From Aphanomyces cochlioides (lineage: Eukaryota > Oomycota > Saprolegniomycetes > Saprolegniales > Verrucalvaceae): a stretch of 64,000 bases of DNA. A program made the position numbers and the translations under genes. Every line of letters starts with the position of its first letter. The first letter of the stretch is position 1. Positions 1-11,084 of the stretch are shown here, one piece after another. The notes beneath the pieces were generated by a model, which was given only the letters and a program-made list of their open reading frames with translations, did not search any database and had not been told where the DNA came from. The stretch lies in assembly GCA_019828595.1 (NCBI GenBank), contig JAHQRK010000019.1, positions 1,240,001-1,304,000 of the forward strand. Direction: 5' to 3'.

Positions 1-352
1 AAACTGGAATCTTGCAAAGAAAATATCGACGCAGCCATAAAATGACGCAATACAAACTTCAAATGAAATGAAATTGAATGCTTCGAACATGTTTTCAAAC
101 ATTTAAAACGTCTGAAATTACACTATTTAACGTTCATGATCGAGAAAATGCTTGCGTAAACATTAAATAGTTTATGCGTCAATTAATTGAAACATTTTCG
201 AAACATCTCAAAACTCCAGTTTTGGACCCAAACGACAATATTCATTGGCCATACATTTTGTATGGTTCGTGACAATATTGTCTATGCCGACACGATCTGA
301 TCGCAATCGTTTCCACTTTCAAATTTTCCGCCGACCGGACAACCATCAGACG
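1..352. other. AT-rich upstream region of the first glycosyltransferase gene
   Basis: No gene is visible here. The stretch is AT-rich up to about position 230 and then becomes coding-like. An in-frame ATG at 284 would lengthen the following gene by 23 residues, so the last 70 bases could be translated. Confidence 0.4.
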
Positions 353-1952
353 ATGACGACGGAGGCATCCGGGCAACGTATCTATGAGGAGTATAATAAA
401 CCCTTCCCGTGGACGATACTTGATCCTGCATCGCAAAATATCCCGCTGAATGAAGCCGACAAGAACTTGCGACCGCCTGCGCCGCGAATGCCCGATGGAC
501 CGTTCGATATCTTTATTGGCATTTCTTCATATCGCGACGGTGTCCGATGTGGATTCACACTCTTCACAGCATTCTCAAGAGCGAAGTACCCCGAAAAAGT
601 TTTTGTTGGCTTGGTTGACCAAACACAAGATGACGATGCGATATGTGTTGAGGAATATTGCAAACTGGCAAAGGCATCCGAGTGGAAAAAATGCAAATAC
701 AAGAAGAATATCCGTGTCGATAAGCACAATTCCATCGAGTCCAAGGGACCTACAGTGGCTCGATGGCACCAGCAACAGCTCATAAAGGACGAAGAGTTTT
801 GTCTCGCGATTGATGCGCATAGCCAATTTTTGCCAGATTGGGACACAGTCCTTGTCGAGGAATGGCTCCGCACTGAGAACGAAATGGCCGTGCTCACGAC
901 ATACCCAATGGACTATAAGTTCATGGGCCCCAACTTGACCATTCCAGAACATTACAGTTCGCACCTGTGCAATTATCTTCCCAGAGGAAATGTTGAAAAA
1001 GTTCCAATCATTCGCGGCATGATGCTCATTGACGACAGCGAAGCGCCACAAATGTCAACTCTGTGGGGAGGATGCTTGTCCTTTAGCAAATGTCACGCAG
1101 AACGCCGCGCGGGAAATGATAAGCACACGAATTGGCTCTTTTGGGGAGAAGAATACCTTCGTAGTATGCTTCTTTGGACACGAGGATACGATTTGTACTC
1201 GCCAAGTCGTCATGGCCACGTCGTCTTTCACAATTGGTCCGACGATAGAGGCCAAAAGAAGCGGTAAGTCAACACTCTTAAGATTTCAAAGGTTTATGAT
1301 TCTCTTGCTTAGGTTCTGGGATAACGTGACTCAAACCATGACGCAAGAAGAGCACGATTTGGAGGAAAAGATGACATACAATAGACTGCGGTTGGCATTG
1401 ACATTGCCGCTTGATGGAGGTGTCATTGACGCTGAAGAAATGGAAAAATTCTACGGCGGTCGTGTCCGCACTGTCGAGCAATTTCTCAACTTCTCGGGAA
1501 TTTCCAACGTCGATCCTGCTCTGGACGAATTCCGATGTGGACAATTGCACTGGGTGCCGTATGCCGTGCCTGAGATCATCGAGAAGTTTTTACCCGGCTA
1601 CAAGATGCGTTCCTCTGCGCTTTCTGCCGATGGAGGATCACCTGTAGCTTACGCCAAACGTCTTGAATCGATGGAGGGACGATTGAAAGAAGTGCTGAAC
1701 AATTCTTGGCAAAAAGAAAACATGGATGCACTTCGTGAAATCAAGCAAGAACTAACCAAGTTAGCCGGGCCACGCAGTGAAGAAAGAGAGCATTTCTTGA
1801 AGGTGGAGCACCAGCTGAACGAATTGACCCGGCCACAGATGCCAGTGCTGGTGCCACTAGCTTTGGTGTGGCTTGCCTTAATTACTGTCTGGATTGCATT
1901 GAGGAGTCGACGAAAAACGTACGAAGCTGTCCCGACTGAAATAGCTGGCTGA
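353..1952 (+). CDS. GT60-type GlcNAc-transferase, copy A
   Basis: Two exons (353-1263 and 1313-1952) join over a 49-nt GT-AG intron to give 516 residues. The first 310 residues match the GlcNAc-transferase family PF11397 / CAZy GT60. Its characterised member is the Dictyostelium enzyme that puts GlcNAc on hydroxyproline of Skp1. Visible hallmarks are FIGISSYRDG near residue 54, the DAHSQF motif near 153 and WGGCLSFSKCHAERR near 245. After the catalytic part comes a helical, charged stretch of about 90 residues, then one hydrophobic segment close to the C terminus and a short basic tail, so the protein looks anchored by its tail. The start at 353 matches the start of the paralogue at 5294. UDP-GlcNAc as donor is family knowledge; the acceptor here is unknown. 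Confidence 0.85.
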
Positions 1953-2038
1953 TAGTGGTCTCGTTGAACATAAAGCATATTCAAGTCGACATGATCTTCA
2001 TCTCGGTCGTAGCTGAAGGTAAAAAGCAATGCGGTACA

Positions 2039-2548
2039 CTACGGTATGCCTGATGGAATCTTCATGATCGAGCCAGCGGTCGATTGCAATTCGAGGTTTG
2101 TAATCGCATGGCAGTCCTTACACATTGCCTTGGTCTTTGGAGTTTTGTATTTGGCCTCTTCGTAAAGACCGCGTGGTCTTGAGCTTTTGATATTCTCAAG
2201 CATTTTGGCCCTTTTGTGCCTCATGATAATAGGAAGAATGGATTCCATCGTCGACCAGATCCCACGCATTCCTGTCTCCTAACTGGAAAGCTCTCTTTCG
2301 CGACCACACAGTAATCTCATCACGTGGCGTCTTGTCATGAGTACAGTAGTATGACCAATCAGCTGTCACCACAATGTCGATAAAGCTCATCTGGCTGACT
2401 GTACATGCCAAGTCTTGGCTTTGCCATTAAGACATCGACGCAATCTACTCCAGGCTTTACGAGCGAGCGACGATGGATACGCTTGATGTAATCCTTTCTC
2501 GTCGGTTGACACACCAACATTTCGGTTAAAATAGCTCGAATATCGCTC
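2039..2548 (-). pseudogene. degenerate coding remnant, family not recognised
   Basis: Minus-strand frames between the first glycosyltransferase and its broken copy read as protein-like pieces. One at 2196-2411 is rich in W, Y and charged residues. Another at 2039-2269 contains a CKDCH-type Cys/His cluster. No single frame stays open, and stops and frame changes break it up. The pattern suits the decayed C-terminal half of a transposase with a zinc-ribbon end (piggyBac-like elements have one), but I cannot assign it. It may instead be chance coding-like sequence. Confidence 0.3.
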
Positions 2549-2681
2549 AAAATCTATTTTGACTGACTTGGTTTAAAAATAGTTGGATAATTCGACCGAA
2601 TTGTAGAGAACTCGGTGATTTTATAGCTAATTTGACGGTATATTTTGCACCGAGCTTGTGTCTTCTGAGGGAAGTTCGATC

Positions 2682-3475
2682 AACTCTATGGAGTGGAAGC
2701 TTGTCCTTTGGCAAATGATACGCAGAGCGTCGTACCGGCAATGACAAGTTGATAAAGTAGCTCTTTTGGGGCGAAGATTACCTCCGGCGTATGTTGGTTT
2801 GTACAAGAGGATACGATTTATATGTACTCCAAGTCGTCATGTCCATGTCGTTTTCCACAATTGCTCAGTCGACAAAGAAGGTAAGAAGACGTTATCCTTG
2901 CTTTCAAGAGAGGTTCACGGTCGTGAGTAGATTTTCTGCCAATGTGACGCAACCCATGATGCAAGAGCAGCACGACTTGGAGGATAAGATGACGAACTAT
3001 CGACTGCGGTTGGCATTGACGTTGCCTCTTGATGGAAATGAAATCTACGCAGAGGACATGGACAAATTCTACGGAGGTCGCGTCCGATCCTGCGCGTGAC
3101 GAATCTCAATGTGGACATTTGCACTTGGTGTCGTATGCTGTCCCCAAGATCATCGAGAACATTTTACCCGGCTATGCGTCCTCCAGTGGTGACGCAGCTT
3201 CAGTTCATACTAAGCGTCTCGACTTGATGGAGGAGCGATTGAGTGCAAATATTTCATGGCGCGATGCAAATGTGAGTGCGTTGCTAGAAATCCGTCATCA
3301 ATTATCAAATCAGTCACATCTCGCACTGACGTCACGGCGCTGAAGGCACCTGCACCAAATGCGTGAGCTAAGCCAGCCAGAGACTCTACTACTGCTTCCA
3401 ATAGCTCTTGTCTAGCTTGCTTACAACATGGATAACTTTAAAAGAAAACCAACGGAAGAAGCTGTTCCAACCGCA
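2682..3475 (+). pseudogene. decayed GT60 GlcNAc-transferase, copy C
   Basis: This is a plus-strand relic of the neighbouring GT60 genes. It starts in the catalytic domain (the Trp-Gly-Gly / Cys-His-Ala-Glu-Arg-Arg region around 2690-2740). It continues through the GYDLY and NVTQ regions (2800-3000), the FYGGRVR region (3065-3090), the SYAVPKIIE region (3130) and the hydrophobic tail (about 3390-3420). Stop codons, frameshifts and loss of the segment after FYGGRVR break it at several points. The first half of the gene is missing. Remnants of the intron are still present, so it arose by DNA duplication and not retrocopying. Confidence 0.75.
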
Positions 3476-3531
3476 TGAAGATATATTGCGAGTGTTAATT
3501 TATCGCGTTGGCAACCGTCGCATCGATGGAG

Positions 3532-5294
3532 CTACTGCGTTGGCAATTCAGAATATGGAGCATAACTTTGGCGTCGGCTCTTATATGCCAACCAGACTGT
3601 GATCAAAGCCATCCAGACGACGGCAAGTGGTAGCAGCATTGGCGTCTCTGGCTGGCCCAATTTGTTGAGCTGGTGCTCCATCTTGACGAATTGCTGGCGC
3701 TCCTCTGGTCGAGACGCAGCTAATTTCTCCAGTTCGTGCTGGATGGCTACCAGTGCCTTCGTGCTGTGTGCTTGCCACGAGTTGTTGAGCATTTCTTTCA
3801 ATTGCTCCTCAATGGAGCCCAAACGTTTTGCATAGAGAGAGGCCGTGGCGTCTTTAGGACGCGGCGTGGCCAACTTGGCTAATTCGTGGCGGATTTCACT
3901 CACAGCGTCGTTCTGGTCTGCTTGTTTCGAGATGTTGAGCAGCTCTTTCAGTTGCTCCTCGATCGAGTCGATGCGATTAGCGTAGACAGAAGCGATGTCT
4001 TGATTAAGAGACGCCGCCGTGGAATTTGCGGACCGCATCTTGTAGCCAGGTAAAAAGTTTTCAATGATTTCAGGGACAGCATACGGTACCCAATGCAATT
4101 GCTCACAACGCGGCGAATCGAGCGTGGGATCGACATTGGAAATCCCAGAGAACTTCAAAAACTGCTCGACAGTGCGCACACGACCACCATAGTATTTCTC
4201 CATCTCCTCTACGTTTGCTTCCTTCCCAACGAGCGGCAACGCCAGCGCCAGTCGCAGTCGATTGTACGCCATCCGTTCTTCCAAGTCGTGTTGCTCTTTC
4301 GACATGACCTGCGTCACATTGTCGGAAAACCTAAAATCAACGGCATGAAGTTTCCCATGCGCTGGAGATGGACTTACCGCTTCTTCATGCCTTTGTCGTC
4401 CGACCAGTTGTGGAAGACGACGCTGCCATGACGACTCGGCGAGTACAAGTCGTAGCCACGAGTCCATAATTGCATGCTACGGAGATATTCTTCGCCCCAG
4501 AAGACCCAGTTCATGCGCTTGTCGTTCCCGGCGCGGCGCTCGGCATGGCATTTGCTAAATGCGAGACAGCCGCCCCATAGAGCGGCCATTTGCGGCGCTT
4601 CACTGTCGTCAATCAATTTATAACCACCGATAATGGGAACATCATGGGCGGCACCGCGCTTGTTGTACGTGCACAGATGTGAGCTGTAGTGGTCAGGTCG
4701 AGTCAAGTTGGGGCCAATAAAGTTGTAATTCATCGGATACGCGGTCAAGACGGCCATTTCGTTCTCGGTCCGGAGCCATTCCTTGACCATGATGGTGTCC
4801 CAATCTTGGAGGAATTGACTATGCGCGTCAATCTGGAGGCAGAATTCATCGTCGTCGCGGATAAGCTGCTGTTGATGCCACCGGATGACCGTCGGCCCTT
4901 TGGACTCTGCCGAGTTGCGCTTGTCAATGCGGACGTTATCTTTGTACTTGCATTCTTTCCACTCGGACGCCTCGGCGAGCTTGCAGTACTCGTCGATACA
5001 CAGTGCGTCGTCGCCTTGCGTTTGATCTACCAGGCCAATACGAACTCGATTGGGATGCGTCGCTCGTGAAAATGCCGTGAAGAGCGTGAACCCACACCGA
5101 GCACCGTCTCGGAAGGATGATATCCCGATGAAGACATTGAAGTCACCAGATGGCAACCGTGGCGGTGGCGGGCGAAGATCCTTGTCGGCTTCATTCAGTG
5201 GAATATTCTGCACGGTTGGATCAAGGTATGCCCACCGCGAAGTTTCATTCCATGGCTGGTAAATGCGAGCTCTCGTCTCCTCTTGGTCCGGCAT
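3532..5294 (-). CDS. GT60-type GlcNAc-transferase, copy B
   Basis: Exons 5294-4378 and 4330-3532 join over a 47-nt intron at the same codon position as in copy A, giving 571 residues. The catalytic half carries the same hallmarks, including DAHSQF and WGGCLAFSKCHAERR. The protein is 55 residues longer than copy A because the region after the catalytic domain holds two tandem copies of a roughly 48-residue helical unit (about 3700-3790 and 3835-3990), where copy A has one. A single hydrophobic segment near the C terminus and a short tail follow. It lies convergent to copy A with the broken copy between them. It probably glycosylates a cytosolic or membrane-proximal protein; the acceptor cannot be told from sequence. 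Confidence 0.85.
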
Positions 5295-5986
5295 GATCTG
5301 TCCCAGCAAACGGCACTACCGGAGTAGAGCCCCACCTAACACTAAATAGTGTTATTCTATGAAGAAAAACTGAAATTAGTGTAAAATAGTATGCATTTAT
5401 TGTTCATTGTTACGAATGCCTAAAATAAGACCCCCTGACAATGAGTAAGTATAAATTTTCATAGTGCCCAGCAAACAACTGTCGATCAATCCCACGGACT
5501 GCTGTGGATCGTACAGCTCATTTTAACAGTCCCCGACAGCATCGAACCGTTTTTTTCCTGTAGATCGTCGAAAAAAGACTTGTTGTGTATGTAAATTAGT
5601 ATGTTCGACAGCAAATTTTTTCGGCTATTTGGTTGATAAAAGAGATATCACCAAAAAACAATATTCTTTGAAATATGCTTCAAAACTTGGAGCGAACTCA
5701 TCAAAAATTCACTGTATACATCCATAACCTCTATAATTTAATGTTAAAATTGCAATTTTGGGTATTAATTTATAGAGATTTTTCATTTTCTTTTTATAAA
5801 TTTCCATAGTATATTTCTGAACTGTTAGTTTCTATATGTAAGTTCGAACTCAGTCGAAGATGCGCCACAAGATCCAACTGGTAAGATTGGAATGGTCTGA
5901 GATGGATCTTCCCGCCGCCTTCTTGAGACCAAGGGAGGAGCTACCAAAGCCGCTGTTCTTCCTCATCTCTCGAGCTTTCTTCTATA
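5295..5986. other. non-coding, AT-rich intergenic stretch
   Basis: I see no convincing gene. A short perfect inverted repeat lies at 5337-5344 / 5347-5354 (arms TAACACTA and TAGTGTTA). An open frame that starts at 5860 runs across the left end of the inserted element, so it is not a natural gene. Confidence 0.5.
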
Positions 5987-6061
5987 GGCACTGGTGCATT
6001 ATACGCCCGGTAAATAACAATCATTTATTAATTGAGAGGCATAATCAAGCACTATGTACTA

Positions 6062-7647
6062 CTCCATCCAACTTCCGAAGTCAGGTTTTTATTTTAGGAA
6101 AATCCAATCTAACATGTCAGGTTTTCCTTCTATTGGTCAAAATGAAAATAGATCAGCATACATTGGACAAAATCAAATATGAACGGCTTGCAAAGAGGCA
6201 GACAAAAGAGCTTCAGCTGGCCAGCTCAATGGGCCATCAAGCTGACCAAGGCGACGCTTTCGTGGCTTGTTGACATGTTTGAGCTTGTAACAATTGTCAC
6301 CATCACATTCGACGATTGATTGCATCACTCCCTGGAGTGTAATGAATACATTTTCTACAGTCGCAACTGGTAAGGCATCAAAAGCAGATCTCACATTCCG
6401 AATCAGCTCGTCCATTGTAGTCGACGGCATCTTGAGCGGTTTCGCTTGCATTGCGTTGAAGATACCCAAGTCCAATATGTTTAAGTCGGGACTGTTTGGA
6501 GATTGCATTCCAAAGACAATCTCGCGCCCATTCTTCAAGCAAGCTTGAACGACATCCGAGTCGGTCTCAACGCCGTGGGGCGAGGCATTGTCGTGCTGAA
6601 CAAAGATCATACGCGTGTCTGATGGAAACAAGGCATGAATTCTTGGTAAAACTTCGTCAAACAGGAGCTTCTTGTAGGACTCCTTGGTCGCAGCGATCGC
6701 TTTCATTTCAATGGTACCAGCAGGGCGTAGACGGCTTGAACGCTTTGCAGGCACAGCCTCGAGAAACGGCCATACACCAATCTTGCCGTCGAACGCAGCA
6801 CCATTCACAGTACGTGGGCGAGCAATTCCAGTGAGAAACATGACCTTTGGCAGGAAGCGCTGGTTCTTTACCGGCAGATTTGGTCATCTTCCCAGGGTGC
6901 AAGATAAATTTTGTTTCTAATCTTGCGCATATAGAACCATTTCTCTTCAAGAAAGACATGGTCAGTGAATTGATCGTACTGAGCATCACCGTTTGACAAC
7001 GTTGAAAAGGACAGGCAGTAATTCAGTCGAGCCTTCTTGTTCTCGTCCGTCAACAATGGACGTGCTTTCGATTTGCCTTGTACAAGCTCGCCGTTCTTGA
7101 TCCTCACGTGCAACGTTGACTTTGGCATGGATAGAGCAGCTGCCATCGTTGCCAAGTCTTGACGTTTTATCGGTGATAGCTTTGAAACCCGCACTTGAAA
7201 CTCTCGCACATCCTTTTCTGTTCGTCGCTTCTTGCGTCTGATGGCAAACGATTGTTTGGATTCCCCCTTTTCCCATACGCGCATGATGGTGCGCTCGCAA
7301 ACACCATGGACTCCCGCAAGACGCTTTATTTCGCCATACTTCGGCTTACCACTGGACGCGTTCATAGTAAGTTGTGCATAAATTGCGACTTTGGAACTCT
7401 CAGAAAGGATCTTGCGCTCCTTCATTTTCGTTGGAAAATGATGCAATGACTTGCCTATACTTTAATCAAGTATATATGTTTCGTTGCATGTTTCTTGTGT
7501 GCAATGGCGCCAAATTTCACGATAAAGGCGGCAAACGAATCGCCTTGTATTGCTGAACTCATTTCTACCAATGAAATGACGAGAAAAAATTTCCTCGATT
7601 TTTGATGACTCTTCCAATGAAAACCTGACTTCGCAAGGTGGATGGAG
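6062..7647 (-). mobile_element. Tc1/mariner-type transposon nested in the outer element
   Basis: This 1,586-bp element is bounded by TA dinucleotides (6060-6061 and 7648-7649). Its inverted repeats start CTCCATCC and share GAAGTCAGGTTTT. They match at about 26 of 28 positions (6062-6089 against 7620-7647). A second partial copy of the GTCAGGTTTTCC part lies inside the left end near 6115. One transposase reading frame fills the element on the minus strand. TA ends and DDE-type transposase motifs fit Tc1/mariner. Confidence 0.8.
6173..7425 (-). pseudogene. mariner-type transposase, frameshifted
   Basis: Translation from the ATG at 7425 gives a helix-turn-helix N-terminal half and runs to EEKWFYM, the usual position of the first catalytic Asp. 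It hits a stop at about 6868. The C-terminal half continues in another frame (6173 to about 6885), with HDNASPHG and NSPDLNILDLG carrying the second and third acidic catalytic residues. A single extra base near 6885 explains the break. The first catalytic Asp also appears as Glu. Both changes suggest an inactive copy. A short intron hiding the break was considered, but no suitable splice sites were seen. Confidence 0.75.
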
Positions 7648-8228
7648 TATTCCGTAGTGGAACAGCAATTAACACTGGAGATAAATAATGGATACGCATC
7701 TGAACACACAACAATCCCAGGCGTCAGTGGTTAAGGTCATTCAGTGGTCAAGGACAATAAACACTATATCGCGCGAGAGACGCCAGACATCCGCCCAGAA
7801 AATTCGGCGGAGGTCGAGTGTAAAATTTTCTGCAGGCGGATGACTCGGAGGATCGAGCCCCCAACGAGCACCAAAAAGGGATTTCTTTATTTTCTTTCTC
7901 GTCGGGAAAGGCGGCAGTTAGGCCGTAATGCCGTGCCGCCACCCAGATGAGGCCTGTTCTATAGCTTTCTTAGGACCACTAAGAAGAAATGGAGAACCGG
8001 GCGTATAATAGACTTGAGCAAACTCTGATACTATTAATAGTATTAGTTTTTCCCAAAAATTGACTCATTTCCAAGCTGTGAAGCTTATTTGATTTAATAA
8101 ATGATTATTATTTACCGGGCGTATAATGCACCAGTGCCCTTCTACATATACAAAATGGAACGCCTGACAGTTCCAAGGTCGTTCAAGCTTGGATTGCAAC
8201 GAAAAGTCGTCGAGGGTAAACCGCCAAC

Positions 8229-8584
8229 ATGTCCAAGACAGTCAAGAAGGACGATGTCACAGTCGGAGCACTGCGGATTGTGTACAAGGACAGTCCAAAG
8301 GATCTAGAAGAGATGATCGTCGCGAGTGCCACGAACGCGTTGAAGGCATACTACAAAGGCGAGAAGAATCATTTCACTGAAGTGGCACAGCAAATCAAGA
8401 AGGAACTCGAAGATGCATACAATGGCTCGTGGCATGTTATTGTCGGCAAATCGTTCGGTTCATTCGTCACGCATGAAGTGAAGCGGTTCGTTCTGTGCTG
8501 CTCTGTGTTGGTGCTCACGATGGTCGTAGGATGGTCTACTTCTTCCTTGGTCAGATCGGATTCCTCATCTTTCGACACGGTTAA
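8229..8584 (+). CDS. DYNLL: dynein light chain, LC8 type
   Basis: Exons 8229-8485 and 8530-8584 (44-nt intron) encode 103 residues, close to the usual 89-residue LC8 with a slightly longer N terminus. Visible signatures are the helix with ATNALKAYY, the stretch [20 protein letters not shown] and the C-terminal strand [19 protein letters not shown]8 is a homodimeric hub that binds short peptide motifs in dynein intermediate chain and many other partners; in flagellates it also serves axonemal dynein. The ATG lies only 90 bp from the transposon end, so the promoter borders or overlaps the inserted element. It converges on PRP19 with 42 bp between stop codons. Confidence 0.93.
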
Positions 8585-8626
8585 GAGAAGAGAATGTCAT
8601 GTTTATAAAATGCCAGATGCATCGAC

Positions 8627-10130
8627 TTAGGCGTAGACTTTCATCGAACGGTCTAGCGACGTCGAGACGGCATAAGCTAATTGCGGCGCGAGTTTCACGT
8701 CCGTGACTTGACCCGTGTGGTCGGAAAATGTCTGGACAACATCCCAGTTCTTCTTGCCGCTTTCACGGAAGAGCGTCACTTTGTCTGACGCAACGCCAAG
8801 GAGGTTTCCGCCGGTTTCCAAGTGCACAGCATGCACTGCGCTGCCAATGTCGAGGTCAATCACGCTCTTGAGCTTACGCAAGTCCCAGAACTTGACGATG
8901 CCGTCGGCACCACCAGAGATCAAATGGTAACCATTTTCAGAAAACCAAATCGATGACACAGCGCCGGTGTGACCTTCAAATGTCGCCACGTTGTTAGTTG
9001 TCGCCACATCCCAAATGCGGATGGTCTTGTCGGCTTGTGCTGTGCCAAAGATGGCTCCGTCGGGATGGAATTGAAAGCTGTGCGCAGCTTGGGCGTTTGT
9101 CGCGACTTGTTTGAGGAGCTGGCCCGTGGTCACGTCGTAGATAGCCCAAGTAGCGTCTTCCGAGGACGAGCCCAAGTAGCTTCCAGTGGGATGGACTGAT
9201 AGACCAGTTACAGCCCCGTCGTGGCCTTGAAGTGTATGTGCGAGTTGATAGTTTGGAGCAGTCCAAAGCTTGATGGTCTTGTCGGCCGACGCCGTAAATA
9301 CAACATCTGCCGTAGGGTGGAAAAGGACCTTTTGAACCTTCTTGCTATGGCCGGTCAAGGTGTTCTCAATCTTTCCAGACTTGGTGTTGAAAATCTACGC
9401 GCATCATTAAACAAGGAGCAAGGAGGCACAACAGTACCTTGGCATCGCGATCGTTGCCGCCAGTGACAATTCGATCACCCTTGATATCTACAGTCAAAAT
9501 GCCCGGCTTGTCTGTCTTGTGCAAAGTCTGACTCATCTTCACCTTGAGTGAAGTTGGTTCTTTGACTAGCTCTTCGACTTGCCGCTCCTTTTTTCGGTAA
9601 TGGGCAAGTTGCTTTGCACGAGCTCCGACTGCAGCAGTGACCTGAACCCAAGGATCCACATTGCCGTTTTCCGAGGGAGCAGCGCTAGCGTGTTGCTTGA
9701 GTTGTTCAATATCTCTGTTCAGACGTGCGATAACACGGCATGCGGCGTCGTATTGATACAGCGCATGGGACAACTCCCGTCTACTCAAAATCTCATCAAC
9801 GGTTCAAACACCTCAAACGACATACCGTGTGGTCTGTAAATGCTGCTTGAGCTCAAACATTTCAAGCGCATGCGCATCGTATTCTGTCTGCAAAGCCGAG
9901 AGCAGCGATGGAATCGAAGCAGTCAATTTCGACGGCGGAGCAGCCCCGGTAGCGACGGTCGAGAGTTTCAGGGGAAGTAAGTCTTCTGGCGTCAACGGCG
10001 TCTCCGACAGCGGACAGACATTGCCGTGCGTCTTGATATATTCTTCGATCAGTCTTTTTTCATAGATATGTCCAGTCTTGATGTTCACCACGGGAACTTC
10101 GCACACCGCGCCGCTTAATCCACAGAGCAT
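8627..10130 (-). CDS. PRP19: pre-mRNA-processing factor 19 (U-box E3, WD40)
   Basis: Exons 10130-9826, 9780-9438 and 9394-8627 give 471 residues, a normal length. Residues 1-70 form the U-box ([15 protein letters not shown] through the CPLSETPL region). A coiled coil follows with the very conserved [19 protein letters not shown] block. The rest is a seven-bladed WD40 propeller with repeated [13 protein letters not shown] strands. PRP19 is the central E3 of the NineTeen complex that activates the spliceosome, and it ubiquitinates PRP3/PRP31-type substrates. Nothing essential is missing. The start is fixed by the first U-box methionine. Confidence 0.95.
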
Positions 10131-10508
10131 GATGAGCTTCCTCCCTACGTACCACCCAAAAGGAATCGAATTTTCACCGGAGCCGCTGATTGGCAAAACT
10201 CTCGAAATACAATACCTGTTTATTTTTATTTTCTTGTTATTGTCATTTTCAACCAAATTTGTGGTTTTGACCAAAATGCGAATTCGTTTTCAAATCGATT
10301 TCATAATACTGAAGTGGTGTGTGTCAGTGTGTGTTTTGCGTGAGTGAGGTGGCTGATCGATTCTGATTGGCTGAATAATTTTAATTTTTAATTCTAGCCA
10401 ATTAGAGAAGCCCGTTCGATTCGGAATCGATTCGAAACCTCTGTCGATCCTCACAATTTTGTATCAAAAGCACATCCATTTATAAATTATGAGGAAATTT
10501 TCTGTTAA

Positions 10509-11084
10509 GGGCGGGTCTGTATGCCACCAAAAATGGCATAATAATGCCAAAAAATGCGACATATGTCATAATTTTCAATTTTGAATGTCTGGATGCCACC
10601 TTCTCAAAGAATTTTTTGTCACAATTTTCTGGAGTTTTGGCCAAATTATGCCATAAAAAAATGGAGCAAATTGGTCTATTTTTTTATGACATATTTTCGT
10701 CATGAACGCACTGATCGAGTCAAGCTTGAGATTCAGCTTGTCATCTCTACAAAAAATACACGCACACACTATATATTATCACTGTTGCATGTTCTAACAC
10801 TCTGAGAAGCGACAGTGATCGAGCCTTGCTCATCTCTGCCTCATTTCAAAGTTTCCGGTAGGAAGTGATTGACACAGCAGTATGACAACAATCGCCTGTA
10901 CCGGTGATGTTGAAGTTTCTTGTGGGCCTCAAGTTGTGGCATCTGGATGCCACAACTTGAAGCCACAGACAAATAACAAATTCTCCAACTATTCCATTTT
11001 TTAAAATGGAACTTTGGAAAAATTTTGCAAAATGTCATTTCAGTTTTATTGAATAAAAAAATTGATGGGCATCCAGACCAGCCC
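10509..11084. mobile_element. MITE with TTAA duplication
   Basis: The element is flanked by TTAA at 10505-10508 and 11085-11088. Its ends are imperfect inverted repeats (GGGCGGGTCTGTATGCC against GGGCTGGTCTGGATGCC, 15 of 17 positions). The motif GTCTG(G/T)ATGCCACC recurs in the left part (10515 and 10587), a related copy lies near 10943, and the right terminus is inverted. There is no coding capacity. A TTAA target is typical of piggyBac-mobilised elements, so this is probably a piggyBac-type MITE (inference). Confidence 0.6.
10930..10959. repeat. perfect 14-bp inverted repeat inside the MITE
   Basis: The arms 10930-10943 and 10946-10959 are exact reverse complements separated by 2 bp, and both contain the element's GATGCCAC motif. 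It would form a tight hairpin if transcribed or single-stranded. Confidence 0.8.

Larger units (their letters stand above)
5987..8138. mobile_element. inverted-repeat element (MITE-like) interrupted by a mariner element
   Basis: The ends are 45-bp inverted repeats at 5987-6031 and 8094-8138, beginning GGCACTGGTGCATTATACGC, with one mismatch. The flanks carry a near-perfect 8-bp direct repeat, CTTCTATA on the left (5979-5986) and CTTCTACA on the right (8139-8146), which looks like a target-site duplication. Without the mariner copy at 6062-7647 the element would be about 566 bp with no coding capacity, so it is a non-autonomous element. The inner part of the terminal repeat (ACCGGGCGTATAAT) occurs once more as a direct copy at 7996-8009. 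An 8-bp duplication points to a hAT-like mobilising enzyme (inference). Confidence 0.7.

Noticed and set aside
5860..6273. Plus-strand open frame of 137 codons
   Set aside because: It starts outside the transposon, crosses its 45-bp terminal repeat and ends in the transposase antisense; the composition is not protein-like.
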